DNA from: Desulfocapsaceae bacterium | GTDB lineage: Bacteria > Desulfobacterota > Desulfobulbia > Desulfobulbales > Desulfocapsaceae | NCBI GenBank assembly: GCA_030653035.1 | Contig: JAUSAB010000072.1 | Span: 1 to 64,000, forward strand | Direction of reading: 5' to 3' | Length of the DNA stretch: 64,000 nt | Notes under the pieces: generated by a model | What the model was told of the DNA's origin: nothing | Databases searched by the model: none | Seen by the model: the letters and a program-made list of their open reading frames with translations, nothing else | Made by a program: the position numbers and the translations under genes | In this document: positions 30,044 to 39,078 of the stretch, one piece after another | How positions within the stretch are numbered: the stretch's first letter is position 1 | Layout of the letters: every line of letters begins with the position of its first letter

Positions 30044-30697
30044 ATGACCTCGGAGGCGGAGAATTTTGTGAGGATCAACCAACTGAAATTCATAGGGAAA
30101 ATATTGTCTGTATATGCCCATGAGCTAAATAACCAACTGGGCATTATTAAAGAAGCGTCTGGGCTGATAAAAGATATCGTTGCGCTTAATAAATCGAATA
30201 ATAACCGGCTGCACGAGGAACTCGCCAGGCCACTGCAATCAGTTTATAGCCGTATCGGGGATGCTGCCTTCCTGACAAACACGCTGAGCGTGTTTGGCCG
30301 CGGGATGGAAGAGGAGACAACTTCTCTTAATATCAATAAGACTGTCGGGGAACTCCTCGTGTTAGTAAAAAGGATGGCAGTCCAAAAACGGATCGAACTC
30401 GTAACGGATTTCCAAGCGGATATTCCGACGATTAACGGCGATCCGTTGATGCTGCAGTTTTTGCTGTTCTGCCTCATGGAAGAGCAACTGATGAGACTAA
30501 AGGCAAAAGGCCGGTTAGTTTTCAGGACTGCCCGCACAGGCAACGTCTTATCGGTCATGATCCTTCCAGAAGGGGAAGTGGAACAAGCAGATGAGATGCG
30601 CACTTTCCCTGAGGAGATGGCGCAGTTAATTGCTAAAGCTCATGGCTTAAGCATAGCAGTCAATGGTCGTGACAGCCGTATCATTTTTAATGTGTAA
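30044..30697 (+). CDS. Histidine-kinase-like protein with degenerate ATPase region
   Basis: A soluble protein of 217 residues. A DHp-type helix contains the motif VYAHELNNQLGIIKEASG with the phospho-accepting His near residue 23, followed by a second helix and a C-terminal region equivalent to the HATPase domain (INGDPLMLQFLLFCLMEEQL). The usual N-box Asn and the glycine-rich G1/G2 boxes are not evident. No input domain is present. The ATG at 30044 is chosen because the upstream reading runs into the ISL3 terminal repeat. Its likely partner regulator begins at 31791, separated only by an IS insertion. It could be a phosphotransfer protein rather than an active kinase. Confidence 0.7.
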   Translation: MTSEAENFVRINQLKFIGKILSVYAHELNNQLGIIKEASGLIKDIVALNKSNNNRLHEELARPLQSVYSRIGDAAFLTNTLSVFGRGMEEETTSLNINKTVGELLVLVKRMAVQKRIELVTDFQADIPTINGDPLMLQFLLFCLMEEQLMRLKAKGRLVFRTARTGNVLSVMILPEGEVEQADEMRTFPEEMAQLIAKAHGLSIAVNGRDSRIIFNV

Positions 30698-30733
30698 TGC
30701 ATGCAGGTTGCTGCAGTAAACTTAATTTTTTAA

Positions 30734-31768
30734 AGTGGGTATGCAGTTTACTCAACCGGCCACAATGTGTAGTATAGGTCCATGGACGGACGATACACCC
30801 AGTTGCCGGGACTGACTACCCACGAACGTTTCAAGAATTCGATGAGTGGTTTGGTAGCGAAGATAACTGCCTTCAATATATTGTAAAATTCGATGGCCTA
30901 AAGGTTTCCGGTGCCCTGCCTGCGGGGTAGCACCTGAAAATCCATCTCTGATAGGGAGAGGCCTTTTTCTGTGTAGACAATGCAAACGTCAAACTTCTGT
31001 TACCGCCGGGACATTGTTTCACCAAACTCACAAACCACTTCGTACTTGGTTTCTCGCCATGTGGTTCGTTACGAGTCAAAAGCATGGAGCCAGCGCTCTT
31101 GGCTTGAAGAGAGTTCTCGGCCTTGGGAGCTACAACACTGCGTGGGAGTGGCTTCACAAACTGCGTCGAGGGATGGTTCGTGCCGGACGGGACAAGTTGC
31201 AAGGGCCTGTCGAAGTTGATGAAATCTATATAGGTGGTGTTGGAACACAAGTCAGAGGGCGTGGTGCTGAAAGAAAGGTGATTGTTGTGATAGCCGCCGA
31301 AGTCCGGGGAAAAGGGCCTGGCAGAATACGTATGGCTGTAGTGACGGATGTTTCGGCAGAAAGTCTTCATAGCTTCATCTTGGACAACGTTCAAATTGGT
31401 TCTGAAGTTCGGACTGATGGTTGGAGCGGATACAATGGCTTGGATAGCCGAGGATATAGTCATAAAGCCGTCAACATCGCGGCAAGTGGAGATCCTGCTC
31501 ATGTCGTCATGCCAATAGTTCATAGGGTGGTTTCTCTCTTCAGTCGCATGTGGATTGGAATTCACCAGGGTGCGATACGGTCATCACATTTGGCATATTA
31601 CCTTGATGAATACATCATTTCGATTCAATCGCCGAAAGTCAAAGGCCCGTGGTTTGCTATTCTATCGCTTGATGGAACAGGTTGTAGATTGCGCCCCGTC
31701 CCCCCGTAAAGCCTTGGTTGGGGGGACAAATACAACATGGTGTGTAGTTGGCAAACTGCATACCCACT
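30734..31768. mobile_element. IS1595-family element with 8-bp target duplication
   Basis: The ends are inverted repeats, AGTGGGTATGCAGTTT at the left (30734) and its complement at the right (to 31768). The flanks are the direct repeat TTTTTTAA (30726-30733 and 31769-31776), the 8-bp duplication expected of IS1595. Length 1035 bp. The transposase inside is frameshifted twice, so this copy cannot move by itself. The insertion separates a kinase-like gene from its response regulator. Confidence 0.88.
30800..31735 (+). pseudogene. IS1595-family transposase, frameshifted
   Basis: The zinc-ribbon and DDE-like parts are recognisable in three frames. FQEFDEWFGSEDNCLQYIVKF is followed, after a one-base loss near 30890, by RWPKGFRCPACG, CRQCKRQTSVTAGTLFH and LRTWFLAMWFVTSQKHGASA. 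The core VEVDEIYIGG and TDGWSGYNGL follow. A second frameshift near 31615 moves the reading to the conserved end RFNRRKSKARGLLFYRLMEQ. No start codon is evident in the first frame. Non-functional. Confidence 0.88.
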
Positions 31769-31790
31769 TTTTTTAAAAGGGAGGTTTGGT

Positions 31791-32246
31791 ATGAGTAAGA
31801 AGGAGATAAAAGTCCTGTTGGTGGATGATGAGGTTGAATTTGTCGATACCCTTGGCCAAAGACTGAGGATGCGTGGACTGATGGTCGATATTGTTTATGA
31901 TGGAGAACAGGCCTTGTCCTTTGTCAAGAAGACCGAGCCTGACGTCATTGTCTTGGACTTGAAAATGCCTGGTCTTCATGGAATGGACGTGCTTCGTGAG
32001 GTCAAGAAACTGAAGCCGAACGTACAGGTTATTATTCTTACTGGGCACGGGACGGATAAGGACGATGAGGAGGCCAGGAGGCTTGGTGGTTTTGATTTTA
32101 TGCAGAAGCCTGCAGACATAGACCTTCTGGTTCTCAAGATACATGAGGCGTTTACCGAAAAATTTGAACGTGCCATGAGGGCTGTCACCTTTGCCGAGGC
32201 AGGGGTTTTTGATACGGCGGAGAGGATAATTAAGAAAGAAGAATAA
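31791..32246 (+). CDS. CheY-like response regulator
   Basis: A 151-residue protein made of a single receiver domain (residues about 6-122) with a short C-terminal helix. The acidic pocket VDDE, the phospho-acceptor Asp in VIVLDLKMPGLHG, the conserved Thr in ILTGHG and Lys in FMQKPAD are all present. There is no DNA-binding output domain. The ATG at 31791 follows GGGAGG. It was probably co-transcribed with the kinase-like gene at 30044 before the IS inserted; the IS lies before this gene's ribosome site, so the protein may still be made from a new promoter. Confidence 0.88.
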   Translation: MSKKEIKVLLVDDEVEFVDTLGQRLRMRGLMVDIVYDGEQALSFVKKTEPDVIVLDLKMPGLHGMDVLREVKKLKPNVQVIILTGHGTDKDDEEARRLGGFDFMQKPADIDLLVLKIHEAFTEKFERAMRAVTFAEAGVFDTAERIIKKEE

Positions 32247-32344
32247 AAATTGACAGTCTTGCAAAAAGTCGAAAATCTGAAAAAATTGACATTGTAAATT
32301 ATTGTAATTACTAAATCAAATTTTGGAAAAATGACTGTTTTGAA

Positions 32345-33430
32345 AAGTGAAAAGGGGACGTCCTTAAAGTGAAAAGGGGACGTCCTTTATATTTTCAGTT
32401 TTCATGATATACTGCCTTCATGCCTAGACATGCCCGCATAGATATTCCCGGATTGCTTCAGCACGTTATCGTCAGAGGGATCGAGAAGTGCCCCATCTTC
32501 CTTGACGATCAAGACCGGGCAAATTTTCTCTCCCGCCTCCGCGTTCTCTTGTCGGAGACCGAAACCGACTGCTACGCCTGGGCCTTGCTCGACAACCACT
32601 TTCACCTGTTACTGCAACCGAAACAACGGACACTGGCCGAGATCATGCGGCGCCTGCTGACCGGTTACGCTGTGGTGTTCAATCTTCGCCACCATCGTGC
32701 CGGACACCTTTTTCAAAACCGCTACAAGTCCATTGTCTGCGATAAAGACCCCTATTTTCTGGAGCTGGTGCAGTACATCCATCTGAACCCAGTACGGGCG
32801 GGAATTGTCGGAGATCTTGAGACGCTGGCGACTTACCCTGGTGCGGGCATTGCGAACTGCTCGGGCGAGCATCCATGCCGATGATTCAGGTGGATGAGGT
32901 TTTGCCGCTCTTTGCTAGGCAGCGCAAGGCCGCACGGCAACGATACGAATCTTTTATTACCGACGGGCTCCATGAGCACTCCATGAGCAAGCTCTCAAAC
33001 GGCGGAAGACGATCGAGCAGGGCCCTGGACCCATCCATTGCCGAAGATGCGATGTTTGACGACAGGATCCTTGGAGGAGGGCATTTTGTCGAGCAAGTGC
33101 TGAATACGTCCAGCACCGTGCAGAACAATCATCGCATGCCGCTCGCCGAACTGGTGCAACAAGTGGCCACCTGTTTGCAGATCGCGCCAGCTACTTTGAG
33201 CGCTCCAAGCAAGGAACGGAACATTGTCCGCGCCAAAGCCATAATCAGCCACATAGCGGTCAGAAAGTTGGGGATCAAAGGGATGGATGTCGCCGCCACG
33301 CTGGGTTATAGTTCGACAGCGGTGACCCAGGCGGCAAAAAGAGGTGAGACGCTTCTGGCTACGGAGAGAGATCTGGGAAAGATGTTGGGGGACATCACAA
33401 AACTTTAAATATCAAGAACGTCCCCATTTT
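32345..33430. mobile_element. REP-associated tyrosine transposase element
   Basis: The left boundary carries a tandem pair of AAGTGAAAAGGGGACGTCCT (32345 and 32367). The second copy with the following TTATATTTT is an imperfect inverted repeat of the right boundary (33407-33430, GGGGACGTTCTTGATATTT when read on the minus strand). These bracket a Y1-type transposase. The right boundary abuts a truncated IS66 transposase. Confidence 0.65.
32420..33408 (+). pseudogene. REP-associated tyrosine (Y1/HUH) transposase with one frameshift
   Basis: The first part (32420-32884) is a Y1_Tnp domain: MPRHARIDIPGLLQHVIVRG, then the HUH metal motif in LLDNHFHLLLQ and the catalytic Tyr region in VQYIHLNPVRAG. 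The second part (32875-33408) is the usual C-terminal extension with a DnaA-like helix-turn-helix (VAATLGYSSTAVTQAAKRG). A missing base near 32838 splits them: the family reading TYPWCGHCELLGRASM spans the break. Joined, it would be about 330 residues, the normal size. It could be a decayed gene or, less likely, a programmed frameshift. Confidence 0.85.
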
Positions 33431-34441
33431 ACCTTCTGTATCTTGGACTGATTGGTTACTTTGTTTGAGAAGGGTATTCATCTGCTGTGCCCACAGTTGC
33501 CCATCTTGCCCCCAGCTCACGCAGATGGTGGGCGTTGCACAGAGCATACGCCTGACCATAGTGAAAGTAGGGCTTCCAGTGATCATGACAGAGGATACCT
33601 TGGTAGTTTGGTAAAATACCCATCTCGTTCAACGCTTTGCCGCCTCGATTCGTATGGGGATAAAAATAACTGAATCTGTCATTTGAGGCGTTATGCAACC
33701 AGCTTCGGATGCCGCCGGTATTGATGCCGGTTTCATCGACATGAATCAAGGCAGAGGACGATAACTGTTTTTTAACCCAGTCGTCAAAAAAATCAAGACG
33801 CTCAAAGGCATCCTTGTTGAAATTGACGACCGAGCCGGCACTGACCGGAATCTGCATCTGGTCCAGGAAGTGCTCCTTAATACGATTATACGGAATCATC
33901 TGGTATTGGGACATATAGACCGAATTGACCTTGATGCCGATGCCGTATTGTACCGACCGCGAGACCCCAGATCTTGGAAGATCAACATAGCGTTTGCCAT
34001 GTTGATCTTCCAAGATCTGGGCGCGCCATTCGGTGACAACTGTGCTGATATCCAGATCGATAACCTGCCAGGCCTCCCGGTAGTGGCCTGGCGGTAAGAG
34101 GCTTCTGTCAACCGGAATTATTTCGATAATATCAGGGTCAGTAACCTGTTTAAAAGTTATACCGACATGCCCCTTGGCCACCGGGTTTACGCCCGCTCGT
34201 TTTTTGAGGCTCTTTCTTGCGAGAGGGGTCTGTCACTGGCGGCTTGCTGCTATTCCGGCTATTGGAGTCCTAAACGGTTCACCAAAATGGAGATCAAAAG
34301 CAACAGTACTTCTAGACTGGCTTTGAATGGCGGAGAGAGATCTTTCTCAGCTGCGATCAGCTCAGTAACCCGTTTTACTGTTTCTTCGACATTAATATTG
34401 TCAACCGTCATTAAATCCCCCGTGTGTTGATGATACTTCAT
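33431..34441 (-). pseudogene. IS66-family transposase (TnpC), frameshifted and truncated
   Basis: From the 5' end (34441): an N-terminal helix ending LLLLISILVNRLGL, a one-base shift to NSSKPPVTDPSRKKEP and KTSGRKPGGQ, another shift to KGHVGITFKQVTDPD, the core HVDETGINTGGIRSWLHNAS and ALCNAHHLREL, then a third shift to GQLWAQQMNTLLKQ before the sequence is cut at the REP-element terminus (33430). The family's C-terminal part is gone. No tnpA or tnpB helper genes are seen. Confidence 0.88.
33966..34021. repeat. Perfect 23-bp inverted repeat inside the IS66 remnant
   Basis: Arms 33966-33988 and 33999-34021 are exact complements around a 10-base loop. Read on the minus strand the first arm encodes AQILEDQH, as in normal IS66 proteins, while the second encodes DLPRSG where relatives have a different segment before the VQYG motif. 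The second arm appears to be an inverted copy of the first. Confidence 0.8.
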
Positions 34442-34717
34442 TATAACACGGGTTTTTAAAACGGATTTTTTGTCTCCAGAATGCCTATGGCGGCATTTTT
34501 AAATTTTTCTCAATCCTCTTTCTTGCAGATCCAGCCGAAAACGCCGATGCAGAGCGGGTAGGTCGACTCTGTATCGCAATAAAAACGAGACTGGATTTCG
34601 AGATATTTTTTAGTAAATCCACCAAAAACCCTGTCAAGAACTTTCTTCAAAAAAAGAAAATAAATTCAGCTGAATAGTTACGAAAAATTAAGGCTTATTC
34701 CATGAAAAGGATTCACC
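34442..34717. other. Non-coding gap before the hybrid kinase gene
   Basis: 276 bp with no supportable gene. It probably contains the left end of the IS66 remnant and the promoter of the hybrid kinase. I see no clear terminal repeat, terminator or operator. Confidence 0.4.
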
Positions 34718-37700
34718 ATGACCACTAAGGATAAACACCTCGAACCTGGTGCCACCTCGACGAACATACCCCGCTCAAAAACGGCTCTGCGCCAACAAGC
34801 CGAAGAACTCTTTCGTGAAAAAATAGCCCAATCAATGGAAGCCACGAAGCCCCTTTCGCTCGAAGAAACCCAGTTGATGCTCCATGAGTTGCAAGTGCAT
34901 CAGTTCGAGCTCGAGCTACAGAACGACGAATTGCATCAAGCGCAACTTGAGCTTGAGGAATCAAAATCGCGCCTTTTCGACCTCTACAACTTAGCGCCGG
35001 TTGGCTATTGCACCATTTCTGAACATGAGGTGGTACTGGAGGCCAACCTCACGGTCACAAACCTGCTTGGCTTAGAACGGAGTGCGCTTATCGGGCGGCC
35101 TATCACCAACTTCATTCTCCCCAAAGATAAGGACAGCTACTACCTGCACCGCAAGCAACTTTACTCGACAACAGAATTACAGACGTGCGAGTTGCGAATG
35201 TTGCGAACCAACAAACCCCCATTCTGGGCACGGCTGGAATCTACTCTCGTATTGAAAGATGACAACAGTACCCCTGAGTGCCGTATTGTACTGAGTGACA
35301 TCACCGATCACAAGCTGGCAGAACAAGCCCTAGAGAAGGAGTCGGACCGTAGACGCATAATGTTTGAGCAGTCCCCTGATGGCATCCTGATTATTGATCC
35401 AGAGACAAAACGATTTCTGGAGTTCAATACAGTGGCGCACCAGCAACTGGGATATTCCCGCGAAGAGTTTGCACAACTCTGTATAAATGATGTGGAAGCC
35501 ACGGAGACGGTCGAAGAAACAACGACACGTGTTGCGAGTGTAATGCGTGACGGGAAGGCCGATTTTGAGACATTACAACGGACCCGGAATGGAGAAATCA
35601 GGAATATCCATGTTACGGCACAGCTTTTAGATTTCCAGGGGTATCCAGGCTATCATTGTGTCTGGCGTGATATTACTGAGCGAAAACGTGCCGAAAGTGC
35701 CTCGCGAGAGAACGAAGCCCGGATGCGCGCCATTACCGACTCTGTGAAAGAAGCCATTATCATAATAGATCAGAAAGGCTTGGTCTCCTATTGGAATCCT
35801 GCTGCTGTCCGCCTGTTCGGATATACAAGCGATGAAGTGACTGGTAAAAATCTGCACACCCTCCTTACTCCCCAACGATACCACCAGGCATTTGATACAG
35901 CCTTCACTCACTATCAGCTCACAGGTCAAGGAAAAGCCCTTGACGCAACGCTCGAACTCCAGGCCCGTCATAAAAATGGCCATGAAATTTTCGTTGAGCT
36001 CTCCCTTACAGCACTCCCTGAGCAGAATGGTTGGGATACAATAGGTATCATTCGAGATATCACCGAACGCAAAAAGTCGCAGGAAGCGTTGCGGGAAAGT
36101 GAAGAGCGCTATCGGGCAATCCATGACGCCTCCTTTGGTGGCATTGTCATCCATGATCAAGGAATAATTTTAGACTGTAACCGGGGCCTTTCAGACCTGA
36201 CCGGCTACTCCCGTGAAGAGCTTATCGGCATGGATGGGCTCAGGCTCATTGCACCTGATTGGCGGGACGTGGTGCGGCAGCATATTCAACAACGGTTTGA
36301 GCAAGCCTACGATGTTGAAGGGCTCCGCAAAGATGGCACAATATATCCCCTTTACATTCGAGGCACGACCATTCCCTATAAAGGGCGGATGGTCCGGGTG
36401 ACCGAGTTCCGTGACATTACCGAACGCAAAAATGCCGAGCAAGCATTGCGCGAAAGCGAGGCGGCCGTCCGAAAAAAACTACAGATCATCCTCGAACCGG
36501 AGGGAAATATCGGCACCCTGGAGCTTGCCGATATCATCGATGCCCCGGCACTGCAAACTATGATGGAGCATTTTAACCGGATCACGAAGCTCGTGTTTGC
36601 TATTGTTGATAACCGTGGACAGGTATTGGTCAGTGCCGGTTGGCAGGACATCTGTACCAAATTCCATCGGGTGCATCCCGTGACGTTGAAGAATTGTAAT
36701 GAGAGTGACACCCTACTGACTAACGGCGTTCCAGAAGGGACATTCAAAGCGTATCACTGCAACAACAACTTATGGGACATTGCAACTCCCATCGTGATCG
36801 GCGACAAGCGTGTGGGTAATGTGTTCCTCGGACAGTTTTTCTACGATAACGATATTATTGATTACGAGCTGTTCAGGAGCCAGGCCAAAAAGTATGGCTT
36901 TGACGAAAAGGAGTATCTTGCGGCCCTTGATCGGGTTCCACGCCTGAGTCATGACACTGCCGAAGCAACCATGGCCTTTTACAGCAGCCTCTCGAAGATG
37001 ATCTCATCCTTGAGCTACAGCACAATCAAACTCGCCCGCACGCTTTCCCAAAAAGATTCGGCATTGCATCAACTGGATGAAAGCAAGGCGTTCCAGGCCT
37101 CGCTGCTTGAGGCCATACCGATTCCGGTTTTCTACAAGGATATTGACGGACGATACCTGGGGTGCAATAAGGCCTTTGAAGACTTTTACGGGCAAAGCAA
37201 AGAGCTCCTGATCGGTAAAGGCGTCTTTGATATGTATCCTCCAGAGCTTGCCAAAATCTATCATGCCAAGGACGCTGAACTGCTTGCGAAACAGGGATCG
37301 CAGGTGTACGAATCAATGATTCAGGACACACATGGCACCCGCCATAATGTCATCTTCCATAAGGCTTCACTTATTAACTCACAAGGGGTGAACATTGGAC
37401 TTATCGGAGCAATCATCGACATCACCGAGCGTAAACGAGCCGAGGAAGAAAAGGACAAACTCGAATCCCAGCTGCAGCAAGCCCAGAAATTGGAATCAGT
37501 AGCTCTTCTGGCAGGAGGCGTGGCACATGATTTCAATAACATGCTTGGCGTGATCATTGGACATGCAGAAATGGCAATGCACAAGGTACACCCGGATCAG
37601 CCGCTTTTAGCCGATCTGAAAAAAATTCATAATGCAGCCGAGCGCTCTGCCGAAATTACCCGGCAACTGCTGACTTTTGCCCGCAAACAAAATGTCGCCC

Positions 37701-38626
37701 CAAAAGTGCTTGACTTAAATAAGACCACGGAAGGAATGCTGAAGATGCTCCGGCGGCTCATCGGTGAGAATATCATACTCTCCTGGAAACCGGGGGTTAA
37801 TCTTTGGCCCGTCAAGGTGGACCCGTCACAGATCGACCAGATTCTGGCCAATCTCTGCGTCAACGCTCGGGACGCTATAGCAGGCGTTGGTCAAATAACC
37901 GTTGAGACGAAAAACAGTACATTCGACAAAGATTATTATGCAATTCATGCTGACATTATACCTGGGGAGTATGTACGGCTTACAGTGAGCGACAGCGGTT
38001 GTGGTATGGAGAAGCAGACGTTAGCCCACATTTTTGAACCGTTTTTTACAACCAAGGGTATCGGTGTAGGAACAGGACTTGGGCTGGCCACGGTGTATGG
38101 TGCTGTTAAACAGAATAATGGCTACATCAATGTCTACAGCGAACCTGGACAAGGAACGACCTTCACGGTCTACCTGCCTAAGTACCTGGGCTATACCGGA
38201 CAGTCACGAGTTGAAGACACGACAAGACCGGCGGTGCGCGGCCATGAAACCATCCTGCTCGTGGAGGACGAACTAACGATCCTGGAAATGACCCAAATAA
38301 TGCTTCAACAACTGGGATATACAGTGCTGGCAGCTAGCACTCCGAGTAAAGCCATCAAACTGGCCAGTGAGAGTATCGGCGAAATACACTTGCTTTTGAC
38401 CGATATAATCATGCCCGAGATGAACGGCCGCAACTTATCCGAAAGGTTACTCGCTAGCAAACCAGGGATGGCAAGCCTGTTTATGTCAGGGTACACGGCC
38501 GATATCATTGCCCACCAAGGCGTGCTGGATGAAGGGGTGAATTTCATACAGAAACCTTTCTCTCAAAAAGAACTCGCCTCCAAGGTCCGCGCGGCACTGG
38601 ACAGTAAAATTAAAAATGCGGACTGA
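34718..38626 (+). CDS. Multi-PAS hybrid sensor histidine kinase with PocR domain
   Basis: A 1302-residue cytoplasmic hybrid kinase without membrane segments. Order: coiled N-terminus (1-80), four PAS/PAC units (about 85-205, 208-330, 335-455, 465-580), a PocR ligand-binding domain (about 591-775, with the FHRVHP, CNESD and VFLGQFF segments), a fifth PAS (about 790-910), HisKA with H937 in GGVAHDFNN, HATPase (about 980-1145; GCGMEK and GVGTGLGLATVYG), and a C-terminal receiver with D1229 in LLLTDIIMPEMNG. PocR domains bind small hydrocarbon-type ligands in characterised cases. No partner output gene is adjacent: IS debris flanks both sides. Confidence 0.93.
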   Translation: MTTKDKHLEPGATSTNIPRSKTALRQQAEELFREKIAQSMEATKPLSLEETQLMLHELQVHQFELELQNDELHQAQLELEESKSRLFDLYNLAPVGYCTISEHEVVLEANLTVTNLLGLERSALIGRPITNFILPKDKDSYYLHRKQLYSTTELQTCELRMLRTNKPPFWARLESTLVLKDDNSTPECRIVLSDITDHKLAEQALEKESDRRRIMFEQSPDGILIIDPETKRFLEFNTVAHQQLGYSREEFAQLCINDVEATETVEETTTRVASVMRDGKADFETLQRTRNGEIRNIHVTAQLLDFQGYPGYHCVWRDITERKRAESASRENEARMRAITDSVKEAIIIIDQKGLVSYWNPAAVRLFGYTSDEVTGKNLHTLLTPQRYHQAFDTAFTHYQLTGQGKALDATLELQARHKNGHEIFVELSLTALPEQNGWDTIGIIRDITERKKSQEALRESEERYRAIHDASFGGIVIHDQGIILDCNRGLSDLTGYSREELIGMDGLRLIAPDWRDVVRQHIQQRFEQAYDVEGLRKDGTIYPLYIRGTTIPYKGRMVRVTEFRDITERKNAEQALRESEAAVRKKLQIILEPEGNIGTLELADIIDAPALQTMMEHFNRITKLVFAIVDNRGQVLVSAGWQDICTKFHRVHPVTLKNCNESDTLLTNGVPEGTFKAYHCNNNLWDIATPIVIGDKRVGNVFLGQFFYDNDIIDYELFRSQAKKYGFDEKEYLAALDRVPRLSHDTAEATMAFYSSLSKMISSLSYSTIKLARTLSQKDSALHQLDESKAFQASLLEAIPIPVFYKDIDGRYLGCNKAFEDFYGQSKELLIGKGVFDMYPPELAKIYHAKDAELLAKQGSQVYESMIQDTHGTRHNVIFHKASLINSQGVNIGLIGAIIDITERKRAEEEKDKLESQLQQAQKLESVALLAGGVAHDFNNMLGVIIGHAEMAMHKVHPDQPLLADLKKIHNAAERSAEITRQLLTFARKQNVAPKVLDLNKTTEGMLKMLRRLIGENIILSWKPGVNLWPVKVDPSQIDQILANLCVNARDAIAGVGQITVETKNSTFDKDYYAIHADIIPGEYVRLTVSDSGCGMEKQTLAHIFEPFFTTKGIGVGTGLGLATVYGAVKQNNGYINVYSEPGQGTTFTVYLPKYLGYTGQSRVEDTTRPAVRGHETILLVEDELTILEMTQIMLQQLGYTVLAASTPSKAIKLASESIGEIHLLLTDIIMPEMNGRNLSERLLASKPGMASLFMSGYTADIIAHQGVLDEGVNFIQKPFSQKELASKVRAALDSKIKNAD

Positions 38627-38699
38627 CTGTCGGATGAACAACATTCCGCATGACTTCATGGGAACGAAAAAGTGGTCAACTGTATATTGGTGTAATCAC

Positions 38700-39036
38700 A
38701 TGGGATGCAACGACTACTGAACTCGCTTTTCAAACACCGTCTCCCGGGCGAGCCTGGAATCGGCCAGGGAAAAGAAAAACCTGCCACTGAAAGCTCCAGC
38801 GGCCCGAAAACATCAGACTTGTCGGGCTGCCGCCGTATTCTCCAGAGTTCAACCCGCAAGAACATGTGTGGGATGAACTCCGGGAGAAGGAATTCCCCAA
38901 CCGGGTGTTCAACGATCTCGACGCGGTAATCCGGCAGCTACAGAGTGGATTACCGAGATTGTGTTCGGATCATGAAGCATTACGAAACCTGACAGCTTGG
39001 CCATGGATCATTAGTCTTAACTTGAAAACGAAGTAG
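38700..39036 (+). pseudogene. IS630-family transposase, C-terminal remnant
   Basis: From about 38791 the frame reads PENIRLVGLPPYSPEFNPQE then HVWDELREKEF and a variable tail to the stop at 39034-39036. The PPYSPEFNP-E segment is the final acidic block of the IS630 DDE domain. Upstream the frame is broken by a stop at 38788, with further degraded matches in another frame. The rest of the element is missing. Confidence 0.85.
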
Positions 39037-39078
39037 AATAAGTCCCATTTTAGTCCATTTTTTAGAAGGGGTAAGGCG

